Of a stretch of 64,000 nucleotides of DNA, positions 26,483-35,255 are shown in pieces. The notes under the pieces are model-generated. The model was not told the origin of the DNA. It did not search any database and saw nothing but the letters and a program-made list of their open reading frames with translations. Within the stretch, counting starts at the first letter, position 1, and every line of letters begins with the position of its first letter. The stretch lies in assembly GCF_025854375.1 (NCBI RefSeq), contig NZ_CP107575.1, positions 3,038,001-3,102,000 on the forward strand, read 5' to 3'. The position numbers were made by a program, and so were the translations under genes. The DNA comes from Glutamicibacter sp. JL.03c. Its GTDB lineage: Bacteria > Actinomycetota > Actinomycetes > Actinomycetales > Micrococcaceae.

Positions 26483-27045
26483 GCGTGCTCCCGCTGCCGA
26501 TCACGCCATGCCCCGGCAAACATGGACAGCGAATAGGCCATCAGGCCGCCCGCCACGATCCACGTCAGCCAGGTCCTTTGCTGCAAGGACAAGGCACTGT
26601 TCACATGCCCCAGGAGTGGAACCGAGTACCAGAGCTTGCCTCGAATCTGCTCGGCGCGGACCGGGTCGTCATTGGCATTGTTTGCGTCCCCGCGGAATAT
26701 GATCTGCTGCTGGCCATCCAAGGTTGAAGCGACCGCTACCACGCGATGCGTCACAACCTCCGGTCGACCGGATTCCAGTTGATAGGTGGCTACATCACCG
26801 GTCCGCAGGTGCTGCGGGTCGACCGGTTTCACCACCACCAATGCCCCGGGCGGGAATTGCGGACGCATCGAGCCGGTGAGCACCGTATAGGCTGTGGCTC
26901 CACCCAATCGCGGCACGATGACCATCACCGCAACCAGAGCCAGGACGGCAAATAGCGCCAGCCACGACAGCACCTGGGCGCACCACCAGAAGAACCCCGT
27001 TCGTTCCGGCGTGCTCCGAGGCCTTGCCCGTGGTCGCCGATTCAT
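26479..27045 (-). CDS. SipW/archaeal-type signal peptidase I
   Basis: 188 residues. Membrane helix near 22-45, catalytic Ser59 in VLTGSMRPQFPPG, His100 in VVTHRVV, Asp120 in FRGDANN and a C-terminal helix near 150-175. His instead of Lys marks the S26B (SipW, archaeal, eukaryotic ER) type. The ATG at 27045 overlaps the upstream stop (ATGA), so it is translated with the exported protein before it. It probably removes the unusual signal peptides of the cluster proteins. Confidence 0.88.
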   Translation of the reverse strand: MNRRPRARPRSTPERTGFFWWCAQVLSWLALFAVLALVAVMVIVPRLGGATAYTVLTGSMRPQFPPGALVVVKPVDPQHLRTGDVATYQLESGRPEVVTHRVVAVASTLDGQQQIIFRGDANNANDDPVRAEQIRGKLWYSVPLLGHVNSALSLQQRTWLTWIVAGGLMAYSLSMFAGAWRDRQREHA

Positions 27046-27635
27046 CCCTGCTGCCCCGCGAAGGTCAGCGTGACGGCGGCTTTCCCGCCGGCCGCGCCCT
27101 GTGTTGCTCCCGCTGGCAACGAGAGTCGCACGCACAGGGTTTCCGAGGCGGCCGCGGGCTCGGCGCGCAGCACCCTGGCGGTGGCGAATGACGCATTAGC
27201 CCCCACTGCCCCACGGTAGAGCTGGACCCCGGCCAACGCCTGGTCAGCCTCGCAGGCCGCCGAATCCATCCCGGAATAAACACTCAACTGCAGGGAACCG
27301 AATAGCGCTTGATCCGAAGCACTGGGCGAGGGCAGGGTATTGACGGCCCCATTCAACCTGTATGCCAAGTCGACAGAACCGGCATTGCTGATCACCAGCG
27401 GTGCCTGCGTGAACGATCCAGGCACCAGCCCGCTGCCAGAGAGAGTTGCGAAGGGATAGTCCACGCTGCCGCCAGCCAGCAAGGACAGTGAACCAGTTTT
27501 GAGCGCCGGTGGATCCACGATGCTTTCGGCACGCCAGCTTGCCGCCGTGCTTTGGGCGCTGATGCCCAGCATCAGCAGCACCAGGGCGAACACCGTGAAT
27601 TTCAAGGGCTTGGGCATACTCCAACCGATCCGCAT
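27042..27635 (-). CDS. Exported protein with SipW-type signal peptide
   Basis: 197 residues. LKFTVFALVLLMLGISAQSTAASWR is a hydrophobic signal ending in AASW, as in SipW substrates. The mature part (GSLSLLAGG ... ETLCVRLSLPAG) resembles in pattern the exported protein two genes downstream: a beta-sandwich-like repeat with a late xETLCV strand. Two starts are possible (27635 or 27617); neither has a good ribosome site. Confidence 0.72.
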   Translation of the reverse strand: MRIGWSMPKPLKFTVFALVLLMLGISAQSTAASWRAESIVDPPALKTGSLSLLAGGSVDYPFATLSGSGLVPGSFTQAPLVISNAGSVDLAYRLNGAVNTLPSPSASDQALFGSLQLSVYSGMDSAACEADQALAGVQLYRGAVGANASFATARVLRAEPAAASETLCVRLSLPAGATQGAAGGKAAVTLTFAGQQG

Positions 27636-27642
27636 TCCATGA

Positions 27643-28197
27643 TTAGGCGCGCACTTGATCCAGCGTCAGGGTCAAGGCTTCCAGGTCCAGGGTTTGGTCG
27701 TAGGTTGTCGGCGGGGTGTCTCCGTCTCCGCCCTCAGCGAAGGTGACGGTAATCAGGAATGGCACTGAATAGCTCCCCGGCTCGGCAAAACTGAGCGTTC
27801 CATCGGGTTCCTCGGTAATTCCGTCTGCCGAGGCATCCACCTGCAAGGAAACGGTGACGTACCCTTCCAGGGCTCCCAGTCCTGTTGCGGCCTGGTCCAC
27901 GGTCAGCCGGCCAGCAATGTTCTTGCCTTCAGCATCGATCGTTGCGGTCTGGCTGAAGGCCACCACATCCCCGGGGACCAGCTGGTGTGCATCCGGGTCG
28001 AACGCCTCGGGGGCCGCGGGATCGCTGATGTCCTGCCAGACGCCCTGTCCGCCAGTGGTCAAGTTCAAGTGGCCAGTTTCCACTGTGCCGGCGTCAATGG
28101 TCTGCTGCGCCTGCCAGCGCGCGATGGTTCCGGCTCCGCCCAGTAGCAGCGCTCCGGCGGCGACGGCGGCAATGGTGGCTTTGGTTACCTTCTTCAT
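27643..28197 (-). CDS. Alternate-type signal peptide exported protein (RER_14450-like)
   Basis: 184 residues. VTKATIAAVAAGALLLGGAGTIARW is the alternate signal peptide with the typical LLLGG-GT-A-W ending; downstream are GHLNLTTGGQGVW and HQLVPGDVV, common in the actinobacterial RER_14450 family of signal-mediated exported proteins, related to the SipW/TasA system. First gene of the cluster; the next start follows within 8 bp of its stop. Mature domain is acidic and beta-rich. Probably secreted, role unknown. Confidence 0.8.
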   Translation of the reverse strand: MKKVTKATIAAVAAGALLLGGAGTIARWQAQQTIDAGTVETGHLNLTTGGQGVWQDISDPAAPEAFDPDAHQLVPGDVVAFSQTATIDAEGKNIAGRLTVDQAATGLGALEGYVTVSLQVDASADGITEEPDGTLSFAEPGSYSVPFLITVTFAEGGDGDTPPTTYDQTLDLEALTLTLDQVRA

Positions 28198-28536
28198 GAA
28201 TTTCCGTCCTCAAAGGTCAAGCTGCATGACTACTCGCACTTTAAGTAAAGCTTGTCTATTGAAATCCACAACCCCTCTCAGGTCCGCCACCCCATCGAGG
28301 ACTGGGAAGGAAGAACCAGGGCCGCGGAATACCTTCGTCACGGACTCGCGAAGCTCGATTGCAGATAGCCAAAATATCGCTATTGACTAGTCTCTTTATG
28401 AAGAACAATGATGACAAGAAGGCGCCAAGGGGCGGCTCCGTGACAGATGGCCAAGATCTACTGCCGATCGGCCAATTATTACATCCGATCAGGCGGTCGA
28501 AAGACGAAGAATAAACCGTAAGCGAGCGAATAATTG
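28198..28536. other. Intergenic stretch with a doubtful small ORF
   Basis: 339 bp between the export cluster and the glutaminase gene, AT-richer than its surroundings. It holds the cluster's promoter region, a 38-codon plus-strand frame (28398-28514, starting MKNNDDKKAPRGG, no ribosome site) and a GCCGATCGGC palindrome at 28463-28472. I see no recognised gene. Confidence 0.4.
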
Positions 28537-29565
28537 CTAGCCGAGCCGGCTGGGAGCCGAGGCGAAGAGGTTCAGGCCCATCGCCCTGGATAGCTGGCCG
28601 ATAGCCAATTGGGCCCGCACGGAATTCCCCGCCATATCCAACGGCGGCGAAAACGCGCCGATGGCACCCTTGCCGGGGGCCACGGCCACGATGCCGCCGG
28701 ACACTCCCGACTTCGCGGGGATGCCAATTTCAAAGAGCCACTCGCCCGAACGTTCATAGAGTCCGCTGGTGGCCACGACCGCCAAGGTATCGCGGCAAAC
28801 ATCCGCGTCCACTACCCGCTGGCCGGTCACCGGGTTCACCCCGCCATCAGCCAAGGTGGCACCCATGATGGCAAGGTCGTGGGCGGTGACGTTCAACGAG
28901 CATTGCTTGGTGTACACGTCCACGGCGTCCGTTGGATCATCATCGAGCCGGCCATTGCTCTTGAGCAAGTAGCCCAGGGCCTTGTTGCGTTCATTGGCCA
29001 GCGATTCGGAGTGGTACACCTCGTCATCCAGGCTTAGTGAACGACCGGCAAAAGCCGACAGCCCTTCACGGACGTTCTCCCACTTCTTGGCCGCAGTTCT
29101 TCCCGGAATCAGTGAAGTCGTCGCAATGGCGCCAGCATTGACCATCGGGTTCATCGGGTTCCCGTTGTTCAGCTCGAAGGCCATGACCGAGTTGAACGAC
29201 ATGCCGGTATTGTTCACGCCGATGCGTTCGCGGACCAGTTCACGCCCGTGCTCCTGCAGGACCAGGGCATAGACAAACATCTTGGAAATGGACTGGATGG
29301 AGAACCGGTATCCGCAATCACCCACCGAATGCACCGAACCACCGACATGCGACATGGCAATGCCAAAGAGATTCGGGTCGGCCTGGCCGAGAACCGGGAT
29401 GTAGTGGGCCAGCAGCCCCTCATCAACATCGGCATAGCGCTCATGGGCTTCGTTAAGCAGCTGATCGATCCGATCATGTTCCAGCGCACCAGTAGATACC
29501 TGCTGAACCACGTCGTCGAAGTCAGTTGGGATGGTCTCGTTGCTGCCCTCCGACGGATAGTTCAC
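28537..29565 (-). CDS. glsA: Glutaminase
   Basis: 342 residues, serine-dependent beta-lactamase fold. Deaminates glutamine to glutamate and ammonia. The nucleophile pair S-x-x-K is in FSIQSISKMF; other conserved parts are LFGIAMSHVGG, ELNNGNPMNPMVNAGAI and SGVSGGIVAVAPGKGAIG. GTG at 29565 is preferred (GGAGGG 5-6 nt upstream); the frame is open 24 codons further. Alone on its transcript. Confidence 0.93.
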   Translation of the reverse strand: MNYPSEGSNETIPTDFDDVVQQVSTGALEHDRIDQLLNEAHERYADVDEGLLAHYIPVLGQADPNLFGIAMSHVGGSVHSVGDCGYRFSIQSISKMFVYALVLQEHGRELVRERIGVNNTGMSFNSVMAFELNNGNPMNPMVNAGAIATTSLIPGRTAAKKWENVREGLSAFAGRSLSLDDEVYHSESLANERNKALGYLLKSNGRLDDDPTDAVDVYTKQCSLNVTAHDLAIMGATLADGGVNPVTGQRVVDADVCRDTLAVVATSGLYERSGEWLFEIGIPAKSGVSGGIVAVAPGKGAIGAFSPPLDMAGNSVRAQLAIGQLSRAMGLNLFASAPSRLG

Positions 29566-29761
29566 GCTCACCCTCCCATGCTGCTTCCAACGACGATCTG
29601 GACTTGCCTGACATGAGACTACCAACAGCAACACCACTTGGCATCATCGAACACCCATCGACGGTCCGTGGCCGGTAGCACAGCGCTGCGCCCATTGGCG
29701 AGACTTTGTGTTTTGGGTGACAATGTGGAGCAACTTACAGCGCATCCACCCCTGCCTGACT

Positions 29762-29767
29762 TAGCAT
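29762..29767 (+). promoter_or_regulatory. -10 box of a leaderless thioesterase transcript
   Basis: TAGCAT, then 7 nt, then ATG; no ribosome-binding sequence precedes the start. Confidence 0.5.
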
Positions 29768-29774
29768 TTTGAGC

Positions 29775-30197
29775 ATGGCTAAGGGTATTACATTTCATAC
29801 GCGCAAGTGGGTTCGCCCAGAAGATCTGAACGCAAATGGCACGCTGTTCGGTGGCAGCCTTCTGCGCTGGATCGATGAGGAAGCAGCGATCTACTCCATC
29901 ATCCAGTTGGGCAACAAGCATGTTGTCACCAAGTTCATGTCCGAGATCAACTTCATCGCCTCCGCCAAAGAAGGCGACCTCATCGAGATGGGCCTGACCG
30001 CCATCGACTTCGGTCGAACCTCGATCTCCCTGCGAGCAGAAGTCCGCAACATCTTCACCCAGGAATCGATTCTCACCATCGAAAAGATCGTGTTCGTCAA
30101 CATCGGCGAAGATGGCCAGCCTGAGCCTCACGGCTACGACCACATCACCTACACCCGTGACCGCATTCCGCTGGAAATCACCAAGTCGCTGATCTAG
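29775..30197 (+). CDS. Acyl-CoA thioesterase (YciA/BFIT-like hotdog fold)
   Basis: 140 residues. NANGTLFGGSLLRWIDEEAA contains the hotdog helix with the catalytic Asp/Glu region; FMSEINFIASAKEGDLIEMG and TSISLRAEVRN follow the YciA-type pattern. Hydrolyses acyl-CoA esters; chain length unknown. Apparently leaderless, and followed by an imperfect terminator hairpin. Confidence 0.88.
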   Translation: MAKGITFHTRKWVRPEDLNANGTLFGGSLLRWIDEEAAIYSIIQLGNKHVVTKFMSEINFIASAKEGDLIEMGLTAIDFGRTSISLRAEVRNIFTQESILTIEKIVFVNIGEDGQPEPHGYDHITYTRDRIPLEITKSLI

Positions 30198-30244
30198 CCT
30201 TTCACTCCCATTGCCCTCAGCCCGCACTGCAGCCAGGGTATTCC

Positions 30245-30292
30245 CGAGGCCTCGCGCTGTCGCACCGTCCTGGTGTACAGCTCGGGGCCTCG
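30245..30292 (+). terminator. Terminator after the thioesterase gene
   Basis: Long imperfect hairpin: CGAGGCC pairs with GGCCTCG, with an inner GCTGT/ACAGC and CACC/GGTG stem, followed by TTGTTTGTTC. Confidence 0.7.
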
Positions 30293-30401
30293 TTGTTTGT
30301 TCGCTGCAGTCCGCCCGATGCTCTTGATCTGGCAGGATGCATGACGCAAAGTAGTAGTTGCCATCAAGCAGCACCCGCCTCGACAGGAGCGAGCCACCAC
30401 C

Positions 30402-30833
30402 ATGGGCCAGATGATTTTTGTCAACCTACCAACCGCGGATCTAGCCACAGCAGACAAGTTCTATGAGGCACTGGGATTCGCCAAGAATCCTGCCTTCTCC
30501 GACGAGAATGCCACCTCGTGGATCATCGATGAGAACATCTTCGTCATGAGCCTGCAGCAGGAATTCTTCGCCAGCTTCCTGGTCAACGGGGACAAGCCCG
30601 GACTTGGCACCGGCCAGCGCGAAGCGCTCAACGCGCTGTCCTCTGATACCCGCGAAGGCGTGGACGATTTTGTCACCCGCGCCCAGGCCGGCGGCGGCAG
30701 CATCTACCGCCCGGCCGACGAGCCCTTCCCCGGAATGTACCAGGCCGCTGTCCAGGATCCCGACGGCCACGTCTGGGAAATCTCGTGGATGAGCCCCGAA
30801 GCCTTGCAGTCCATGGAAGCCTCCGCAGGCTAG
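30402..30833 (+). CDS. VOC family protein (glyoxalase/bleomycin-resistance-like)
   Basis: 143 residues, single pair of beta-alpha-beta-beta-beta modules: FVNLPTADLATADKFYEALGF at the start and DPDGHVWEISWM at the end. This is the YP_-type VOC subgroup common in soil bacteria, often annotated as lactoylglutathione-lyase-like; true function unknown. AGGAG lies well before the ATG. Followed by the hairpin in the end of the convergent hydrolase gene. Confidence 0.83.
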   Translation: MGQMIFVNLPTADLATADKFYEALGFAKNPAFSDENATSWIIDENIFVMSLQQEFFASFLVNGDKPGLGTGQREALNALSSDTREGVDDFVTRAQAGGGSIYRPADEPFPGMYQAAVQDPDGHVWEISWMSPEALQSMEASAG

Positions 30834-30846
30834 AGCCGCGGCCAGG

Positions 30847-31686
30847 CTAGGACACTTCTGAATTCCGCAAATGCCGTGCGGATGAAACCGCGCGGCGTTT
30901 GCGGAATTGCTTTTTCATCCCCTTGGACGGGTACACCGGTTCCGGCCACCTCGGCTGAAGCTCATCACCCAAGGTCACTCCCCGCATCCGTCGTCCGAAC
31001 ATCGGCAGCACCCACTGCCTGAGCCATTCGACATCACGCTGGGTCGCCTGCCAGAAACCCACCCGCTGGCACTCCCCGAGCGGATCGAATTCCAGGTGGT
31101 GTTCCGAGCCGAGGATCTCCAGAATGCGGATCGCCATGTAGCGGTGGCCGGCACGGTTCATATGCAACTTGTCGGTATCCCACATGCGCTTGTCGCGGTA
31201 GACATCCCACTGCCAGTAATCCACGAGCACCACGTTCTCGGGATACCTGAGCGCCAACTCGCGCACGCACTCGTTGAAGCGCCAGTTCCGCCTCTTGAAC
31301 GGGGCCAAGACCGGATGCACCGGGATATCAAAGCCGGTGAATAGCAGGACTTTGGCCCCGGTGGATACCAGGTCGGCGACGGCTTGGGAGTAGCGTTCAA
31401 GGAAAAGCTTCATATCCTTGCGGAACTCCAAGATGTCGTTGCCGCCAGCGTAGAAGGTGATCACTTCCGGCTTCAGGGCCAACGCGACCGGAATCTGCTC
31501 CTTGACGATCTGCTCCAGCCGGCGGCTGCGGATGCCCAGGTTCACGTACTGCCATTGCGGATCGGCCTTGGATAGCTGCTTGGCCACGCGATCGGCCCAG
31601 CCACGCACGCCATTGGGCAGCCGAGGCTCCCAGTCCCCCACGCCTTCGGTGAAGGAGTCCCCTAGCGCCATGAATAGCCGTCCCAT
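30847..31686 (-). CDS. SGNH/GDSL-type lipase or esterase
   Basis: 279 residues. Block I FMALGDSFTEGVGD gives the nucleophile Ser, block III is YAGGNDIL, and block V is TDKLHMNRAGHRYMA with the catalytic Asp and His. No signal peptide, so it acts in the cytoplasm, likely as an esterase. Start at ATG 31686 seems leaderless (TAGCGT, 7 nt, ATG). The 3' end of the gene doubles as a 21-bp hairpin. Confidence 0.88.
   Translation of the reverse strand: MGRLFMALGDSFTEGVGDWEPRLPNGVRGWADRVAKQLSKADPQWQYVNLGIRSRRLEQIVKEQIPVALALKPEVITFYAGGNDILEFRKDMKLFLERYSQAVADLVSTGAKVLLFTGFDIPVHPVLAPFKRRNWRFNECVRELALRYPENVVLVDYWQWDVYRDKRMWDTDKLHMNRAGHRYMAIRILEILGSEHHLEFDPLGECQRVGFWQATQRDVEWLRQWVLPMFGRRMRGVTLGDELQPRWPEPVYPSKGMKKQFRKRRAVSSARHLRNSEVS
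30861..30908. terminator. Hairpin embedded in the end of the hydrolase gene
   Basis: 21-bp arms with two mismatches (both G-U compatible) and a 6-nt loop, inside the last 20 codons of the SGNH hydrolase gene and 28 bp after the convergent VOC stop. Probably serves as terminator for the VOC gene. Confidence 0.6.
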
Positions 31687-31693
31687 GGTAGGG

Positions 31694-31699
31694 ACGCTA
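31694..31699 (-). promoter_or_regulatory. -10 box of a leaderless SGNH hydrolase transcript
   Basis: On the minus strand, TAGCGT, 7 nt, then ATG. Confidence 0.45.
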
Positions 31700-31796
31700 T
31701 CGGCACTGGCTGAAGACCTGATTGATAGCTGGCAAACGCCGGGGCACCGGCAAGTGGACATTGAACCAACGGCCGGGTTCCATCAGCACGCAGGCA

Positions 31797-32909
31797 TCAG
31801 CGGCTATTTGCCAGGCTTTCCATCACCGAGAGCCCTTCCACCTTGGTGAAATCAGCGCGGACCTGCGAGGAAATTGCTGCGGCAACCTCATTGGTAGTCA
31901 TTCCCATTCCCGGACCGGCCAGTTCCGGCAAATCCTTCAGCACGGTCACCGCTGCGGTTTCGATGGCCTGCGCTGCGGTCTTTTCCCCGAGATGGGCCAG
32001 CATCATCGCCGCTGAGAGAATCGCGCCTACCGGATTCGCCCAGCCTTTGCCGGCAATGTCCGGCGCTGATCCGTGAATCGCTTCGAACATGCTCGGAGCC
32101 GAGCCATCAAGGTTCAGGTTCCCGCTAGCGGCAACACCTAGGCCACCTTGGATGACAGCGCCCAAATCCGTGATGATATCGCCAAACAGGTTATCCGTGA
32201 CCACGACGTCGAACTTTTCCGGCGCAATGGGAAGGTGGAAGCACATGGCATCAACGTGGACGTAGTCCACCTGGACTTCGGGGTATCGTGCTGCCACGGA
32301 ATCAACGACTTCTTGCCAGAGTTTTCCGGCTTCGATGAGGATGTTTTTCTTGTGGCAGAGCGTCAGTTTCCGGCGGCGGCTCATGGCGAGCTTGAAGGAA
32401 TATTCGACGACTCGCTCGATGCCTGCCCTGGTATTGACCGACTCCTGCACAGCAACGGTATTGGCCGTATTGGCATGGATCGTCGACCCCTGGCCGACGT
32501 AGGCTCCTTCGGTGTTTTCACGCACGATGACCACATCGCAGCGTTCCGGCGTGAGGCCAGCGATCGGAGTCGCTACGCCGGGATAGAGCTTGACCGGGCG
32601 CAGGTTGACCGCTTGCTCGAAGGCCTGCCGCATCGCGAGGATGAATCCTCGTTCCAGGATTCCCGGCTGCACCGACGGGTCTCCCATGGCCCCGAAGAGC
32701 ACGGCATCGTGCGTTCGAAGTTGTTGTTCAAGGTCGCGGTTCCATAGTTCTCCAGTGGCCAGATAATGTTGCGCCCCCGCTGCGTAGCGGTGGTATTCCA
32801 GGCCGATGCCGAACGTCTCTTCTGCGGCCGCCAGCACTTTTAGCGCGCCATCCATGACCTCGGGACCAATTCCGTCTCCGGGTACTACTGCGATGGAGTA
32901 GCTGTTCAT
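31797..32909 (-). CDS. 3-isopropylmalate dehydrogenase-type beta-decarboxylating dehydrogenase
   Basis: 370 residues. NAD-dependent oxidative decarboxylase of a beta-hydroxy acid: VVPGDGIGPEVM start, LERGFILAMRQAFEQAVNLRPVKLYPG (substrate Arg residues), VRENTEGAYVGQGS, the Lys in LCHKKNI, VDAMCFHLP, DNLFGDIITDLGAVIQGG and SAPDIAGKGWANP. Overall closest to actinobacterial LeuB. But it sits in a catabolic cluster, coupled to a GntR regulator (ATGA overlap), and has the ENTEG form also seen in tartrate/homoisocitrate enzymes, so a catabolic paralogue is likely. Confidence 0.8.
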   Translation of the reverse strand: MNSYSIAVVPGDGIGPEVMDGALKVLAAAEETFGIGLEYHRYAAGAQHYLATGELWNRDLEQQLRTHDAVLFGAMGDPSVQPGILERGFILAMRQAFEQAVNLRPVKLYPGVATPIAGLTPERCDVVIVRENTEGAYVGQGSTIHANTANTVAVQESVNTRAGIERVVEYSFKLAMSRRRKLTLCHKKNILIEAGKLWQEVVDSVAARYPEVQVDYVHVDAMCFHLPIAPEKFDVVVTDNLFGDIITDLGAVIQGGLGVAASGNLNLDGSAPSMFEAIHGSAPDIAGKGWANPVGAILSAAMMLAHLGEKTAAQAIETAAVTVLKDLPELAGPGMGMTTNEVAAAISSQVRADFTKVEGLSVMESLANSR

Positions 32910-33547
32910 AGCGTGGTCCTTTCATTGTTCTCGATAAGTTGGAGCAGTTGGTCGAAGTAGTTCTTGATCTCGCGGCGCGCATCGGGCACCGAACCGTGCA
33001 CGATCGCTTCACTGGCCACCTCGGTAAATCGAAATAGCTGGTTCTCGAATTCCCGATACCAGGGTCGGGCGGGCAGCCAGACCTCCTCTGTCAGCCGCAC
33101 CATCGGCACGCCGCGGCGCAGGTGATCATTGCGCGTGCATTCGAGCAGCTCTGTGTGAAATCTTGACCGGTTTCGAGGCGATGGGTCGCTAGCCAGGCTT
33201 GCCAAAGACTTCTGGAAATCGGCAAGCTGTACGGCTGCGTCATTGCGCTGCAAGAGGTCGCACGCCCCTGTTTCGATCATTCGCCGGTAGTGCATTGCAT
33301 CCTTGAGGGCACGAGACGTCATTGCTTTCACGGTGGCTCGGCCAGATTCATCGAACTTGATCAGCCCGTCGTTTTCCAGCAGGTTCAACGCATCCCGCAA
33401 GGGGGTTCTGCTCACTTCCAATTGCTCCGACAAGGATGCTTGCCGCAGCTGTTCCCCTTGCTCGTACCACCCGGAGAAAATGCGTTCACTGATCAGGCCC
33501 GCGGTTTCAGCCGCCAAAGAGATGCTGCTGCGCCACTTCGTTGACAT
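32906..33547 (-). CDS. GntR-family regulator with FCD domain
   Basis: 213 residues. Winged helix at about 8-70 (LISERIFSGWYEQGEQLRQASLSEQLEVSRTPLRDALNLLENDGLI) and an all-helical FCD ligand domain. Start ATG 33547 is favoured over the open frame that continues upstream. Its stop overlaps the dehydrogenase start (ATGA), so the regulator is transcribed first. Divergent from the aldehyde dehydrogenase operon, with a 17-bp palindrome between. Confidence 0.87.
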   Translation of the reverse strand: MSTKWRSSISLAAETAGLISERIFSGWYEQGEQLRQASLSEQLEVSRTPLRDALNLLENDGLIKFDESGRATVKAMTSRALKDAMHYRRMIETGACDLLQRNDAAVQLADFQKSLASLASDPSPRNRSRFHTELLECTRNDHLRRGVPMVRLTEEVWLPARPWYREFENQLFRFTEVASEAIVHGSVPDARREIKNYFDQLLQLIENNERTTL

Positions 33548-33730
33548 CTGCACCGCCCGGCATCGGATTCTTGCCCATATCTGGCTTGGTATCCAGAGGC
33601 ATCTTGTTGACCAATTCTGTTCCAGCACCCCGTCCGGTTGTCAATGATTTCGACGATTCTGGCCGTCTTTGGCGTAAAATTGAGCAAATTCATTGACTGC
33701 GAGCTAGATCACAGGTTAGCTTGAATCACC

Positions 33731-33747
33731 TACTGGTCTGACCAGTA
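33731..33747. promoter_or_regulatory. FadR/GntR-type operator, left hub
   Basis: TACTGGTC, T, GACCAGTA is a perfect palindrome in the divergent promoter region, 33 nt before the aldehyde dehydrogenase start. The core CTGGTC-T-(G/T)-ACCAG recurs at 43456 before the transporter genes. Confidence 0.8.
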
Positions 33748-33779
33748 AAACTTCCACTAACGGCGTCTCGAAAGTAGGA

Positions 33780-35231
33780 ATGGTGTCGACTTATCTGAAT
33801 GCTTATCCCGAAGGCCTGCCAATCGGCAACCAGTGGGTTCCGTGTGGAGAGGGCGTTGATATTGTCTTCCCCTACGACTCCTCGGTGGTTGCCACAGCAC
33901 CGGTGGGAAGCGTGGAAGATGCCGAGCACGCCTTGAATGCCGCCGAGCAAGTTGCGGCCGAGGTCGAACACCTGAGCACTGGTACGCGCCGTGCCATTTT
34001 GTCATCCGTGCATGATCGGCTGGCGGAGCATCGCGGCGAACTGGAGAACCTTCTGGTCCTGGAAACCGGGAAGCCATTGGTTGACTGCCGGGTGGAAGTA
34101 GCTCGAACCCTCACCACTTGGTCTTCGGCGGCCGAAGAAGTCGCCCACATTCATGGCGAGACGGTGCCGCTGGATCTGCAGCCCGCAGGCGAAGGCATGA
34201 TGGGCTTCTGGGTTCGCAAACCGGCAGGAATTGTCATAGGCATCGCGGGCTTCAACTACCCGCTGCTGCTGGCAAGCCACAAGCTGGCACCGGCCATCGC
34301 CGCTGGATGCCCGATCATCCTCAAGCCGGCGCCCAATACTCCGCTCGCCACATTATGGGCCGTGCACATCATCCGCGAGGTCCTGGCTGAATACGGCGTT
34401 GGCCGTAGCGCAGTCCAGCTTGTCACCGGCGGCATCGATGTGGGCGAGCGGCTGGTGGGCGATCCACGCTCGGCGGTGGTTTCCTTCACCGGTTCCGCCG
34501 CCGTCGGACATCAGATCGCCAGGAATGCCGCACCACGTAAAACCGTGCTCGAGCTTGGCTCCAATACCGGGTTCATCGTCGCGGCGGATGCCAGCATTCC
34601 AGATGCCGTAGACGCTGTGCTCCGCGGTGGGTTCTATGCCAACGGCCAGGCCTGCATCTCCATCCAGCGTGTATTGCTGGACCAGGAAATAGCCCAGGAG
34701 TTCCAGACCCATCTTCTGGCGCGGATCAAGGAAGTTGTTGTAGGTGACCCGCGCGCCGCAGACACCCGGGTAGCGCCGGTCATCAATGAGGCGTCAACCC
34801 AACGGATTCTGGGCTGGCTCAACGATGCCGTAGAACGAGGCGCTCAAGTGCTGGCAGGTGGCGCACTCGAAGGACGGTCCCTTCAGCCGACCGTGGTTCG
34901 CGACGTCCCGAGGGACCTGGCGTTATGGAGCGAAGAGATCTTCGGACCGGTTGTCTGCCTGGAAACGGTTCCCGATCTTGATACGGCTTTTGAAGTGCTC
35001 AACGACTCCCGGTATGGATTGCAGGCCGCCATCTACAGCAGCTCGCTCAACACAGCTTTCCGCGCTATCGACACGCTCAAGGTCGGCGGAGTGGTTGTCA
35101 ATGAGATCCCCGGTTTCAGGTCCGACATCATGCCATATGGAGGAGTCAAGGATTCCGGCATCGGCCGTGAAGGCCCTCGCTTCGCCATCGAGGAATTCAC
35201 GGTCACGCGCATGGCCCTGATTCGTCCCTAA
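33780..35231 (+). CDS. Aldehyde dehydrogenase
   Basis: 483 residues. NAD(P)-dependent oxidation of an aldehyde to the acid. Cys292 (NGQACISIQR) is the nucleophile and Glu258 (VLELGSNTG) the general base; FTGSAAVGHQIARNA is the coenzyme-binding turn. The usual LELGGK reads LELGSN, a slight departure. First of a three-gene run with an SDR and a FadR-type regulator. Substrate unknown; the cluster suggests oxidation of a product freed by the nearby amidase. Confidence 0.9.
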   Translation: MVSTYLNAYPEGLPIGNQWVPCGEGVDIVFPYDSSVVATAPVGSVEDAEHALNAAEQVAAEVEHLSTGTRRAILSSVHDRLAEHRGELENLLVLETGKPLVDCRVEVARTLTTWSSAAEEVAHIHGETVPLDLQPAGEGMMGFWVRKPAGIVIGIAGFNYPLLLASHKLAPAIAAGCPIILKPAPNTPLATLWAVHIIREVLAEYGVGRSAVQLVTGGIDVGERLVGDPRSAVVSFTGSAAVGHQIARNAAPRKTVLELGSNTGFIVAADASIPDAVDAVLRGGFYANGQACISIQRVLLDQEIAQEFQTHLLARIKEVVVGDPRAADTRVAPVINEASTQRILGWLNDAVERGAQVLAGGALEGRSLQPTVVRDVPRDLALWSEEIFGPVVCLETVPDLDTAFEVLNDSRYGLQAAIYSSSLNTAFRAIDTLKVGGVVVNEIPGFRSDIMPYGGVKDSGIGREGPRFAIEEFTVTRMALIRP

Positions 35232-35255
35232 ACACCTGCACAGAAAGAAGCCCTC

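Noticed and set aside
28398-28514. 38-codon ORF in the gap before glutaminase
   Set aside because: No ribosome site, no recognised motif, convergent with glsA; kept only as a note in the gap entry.
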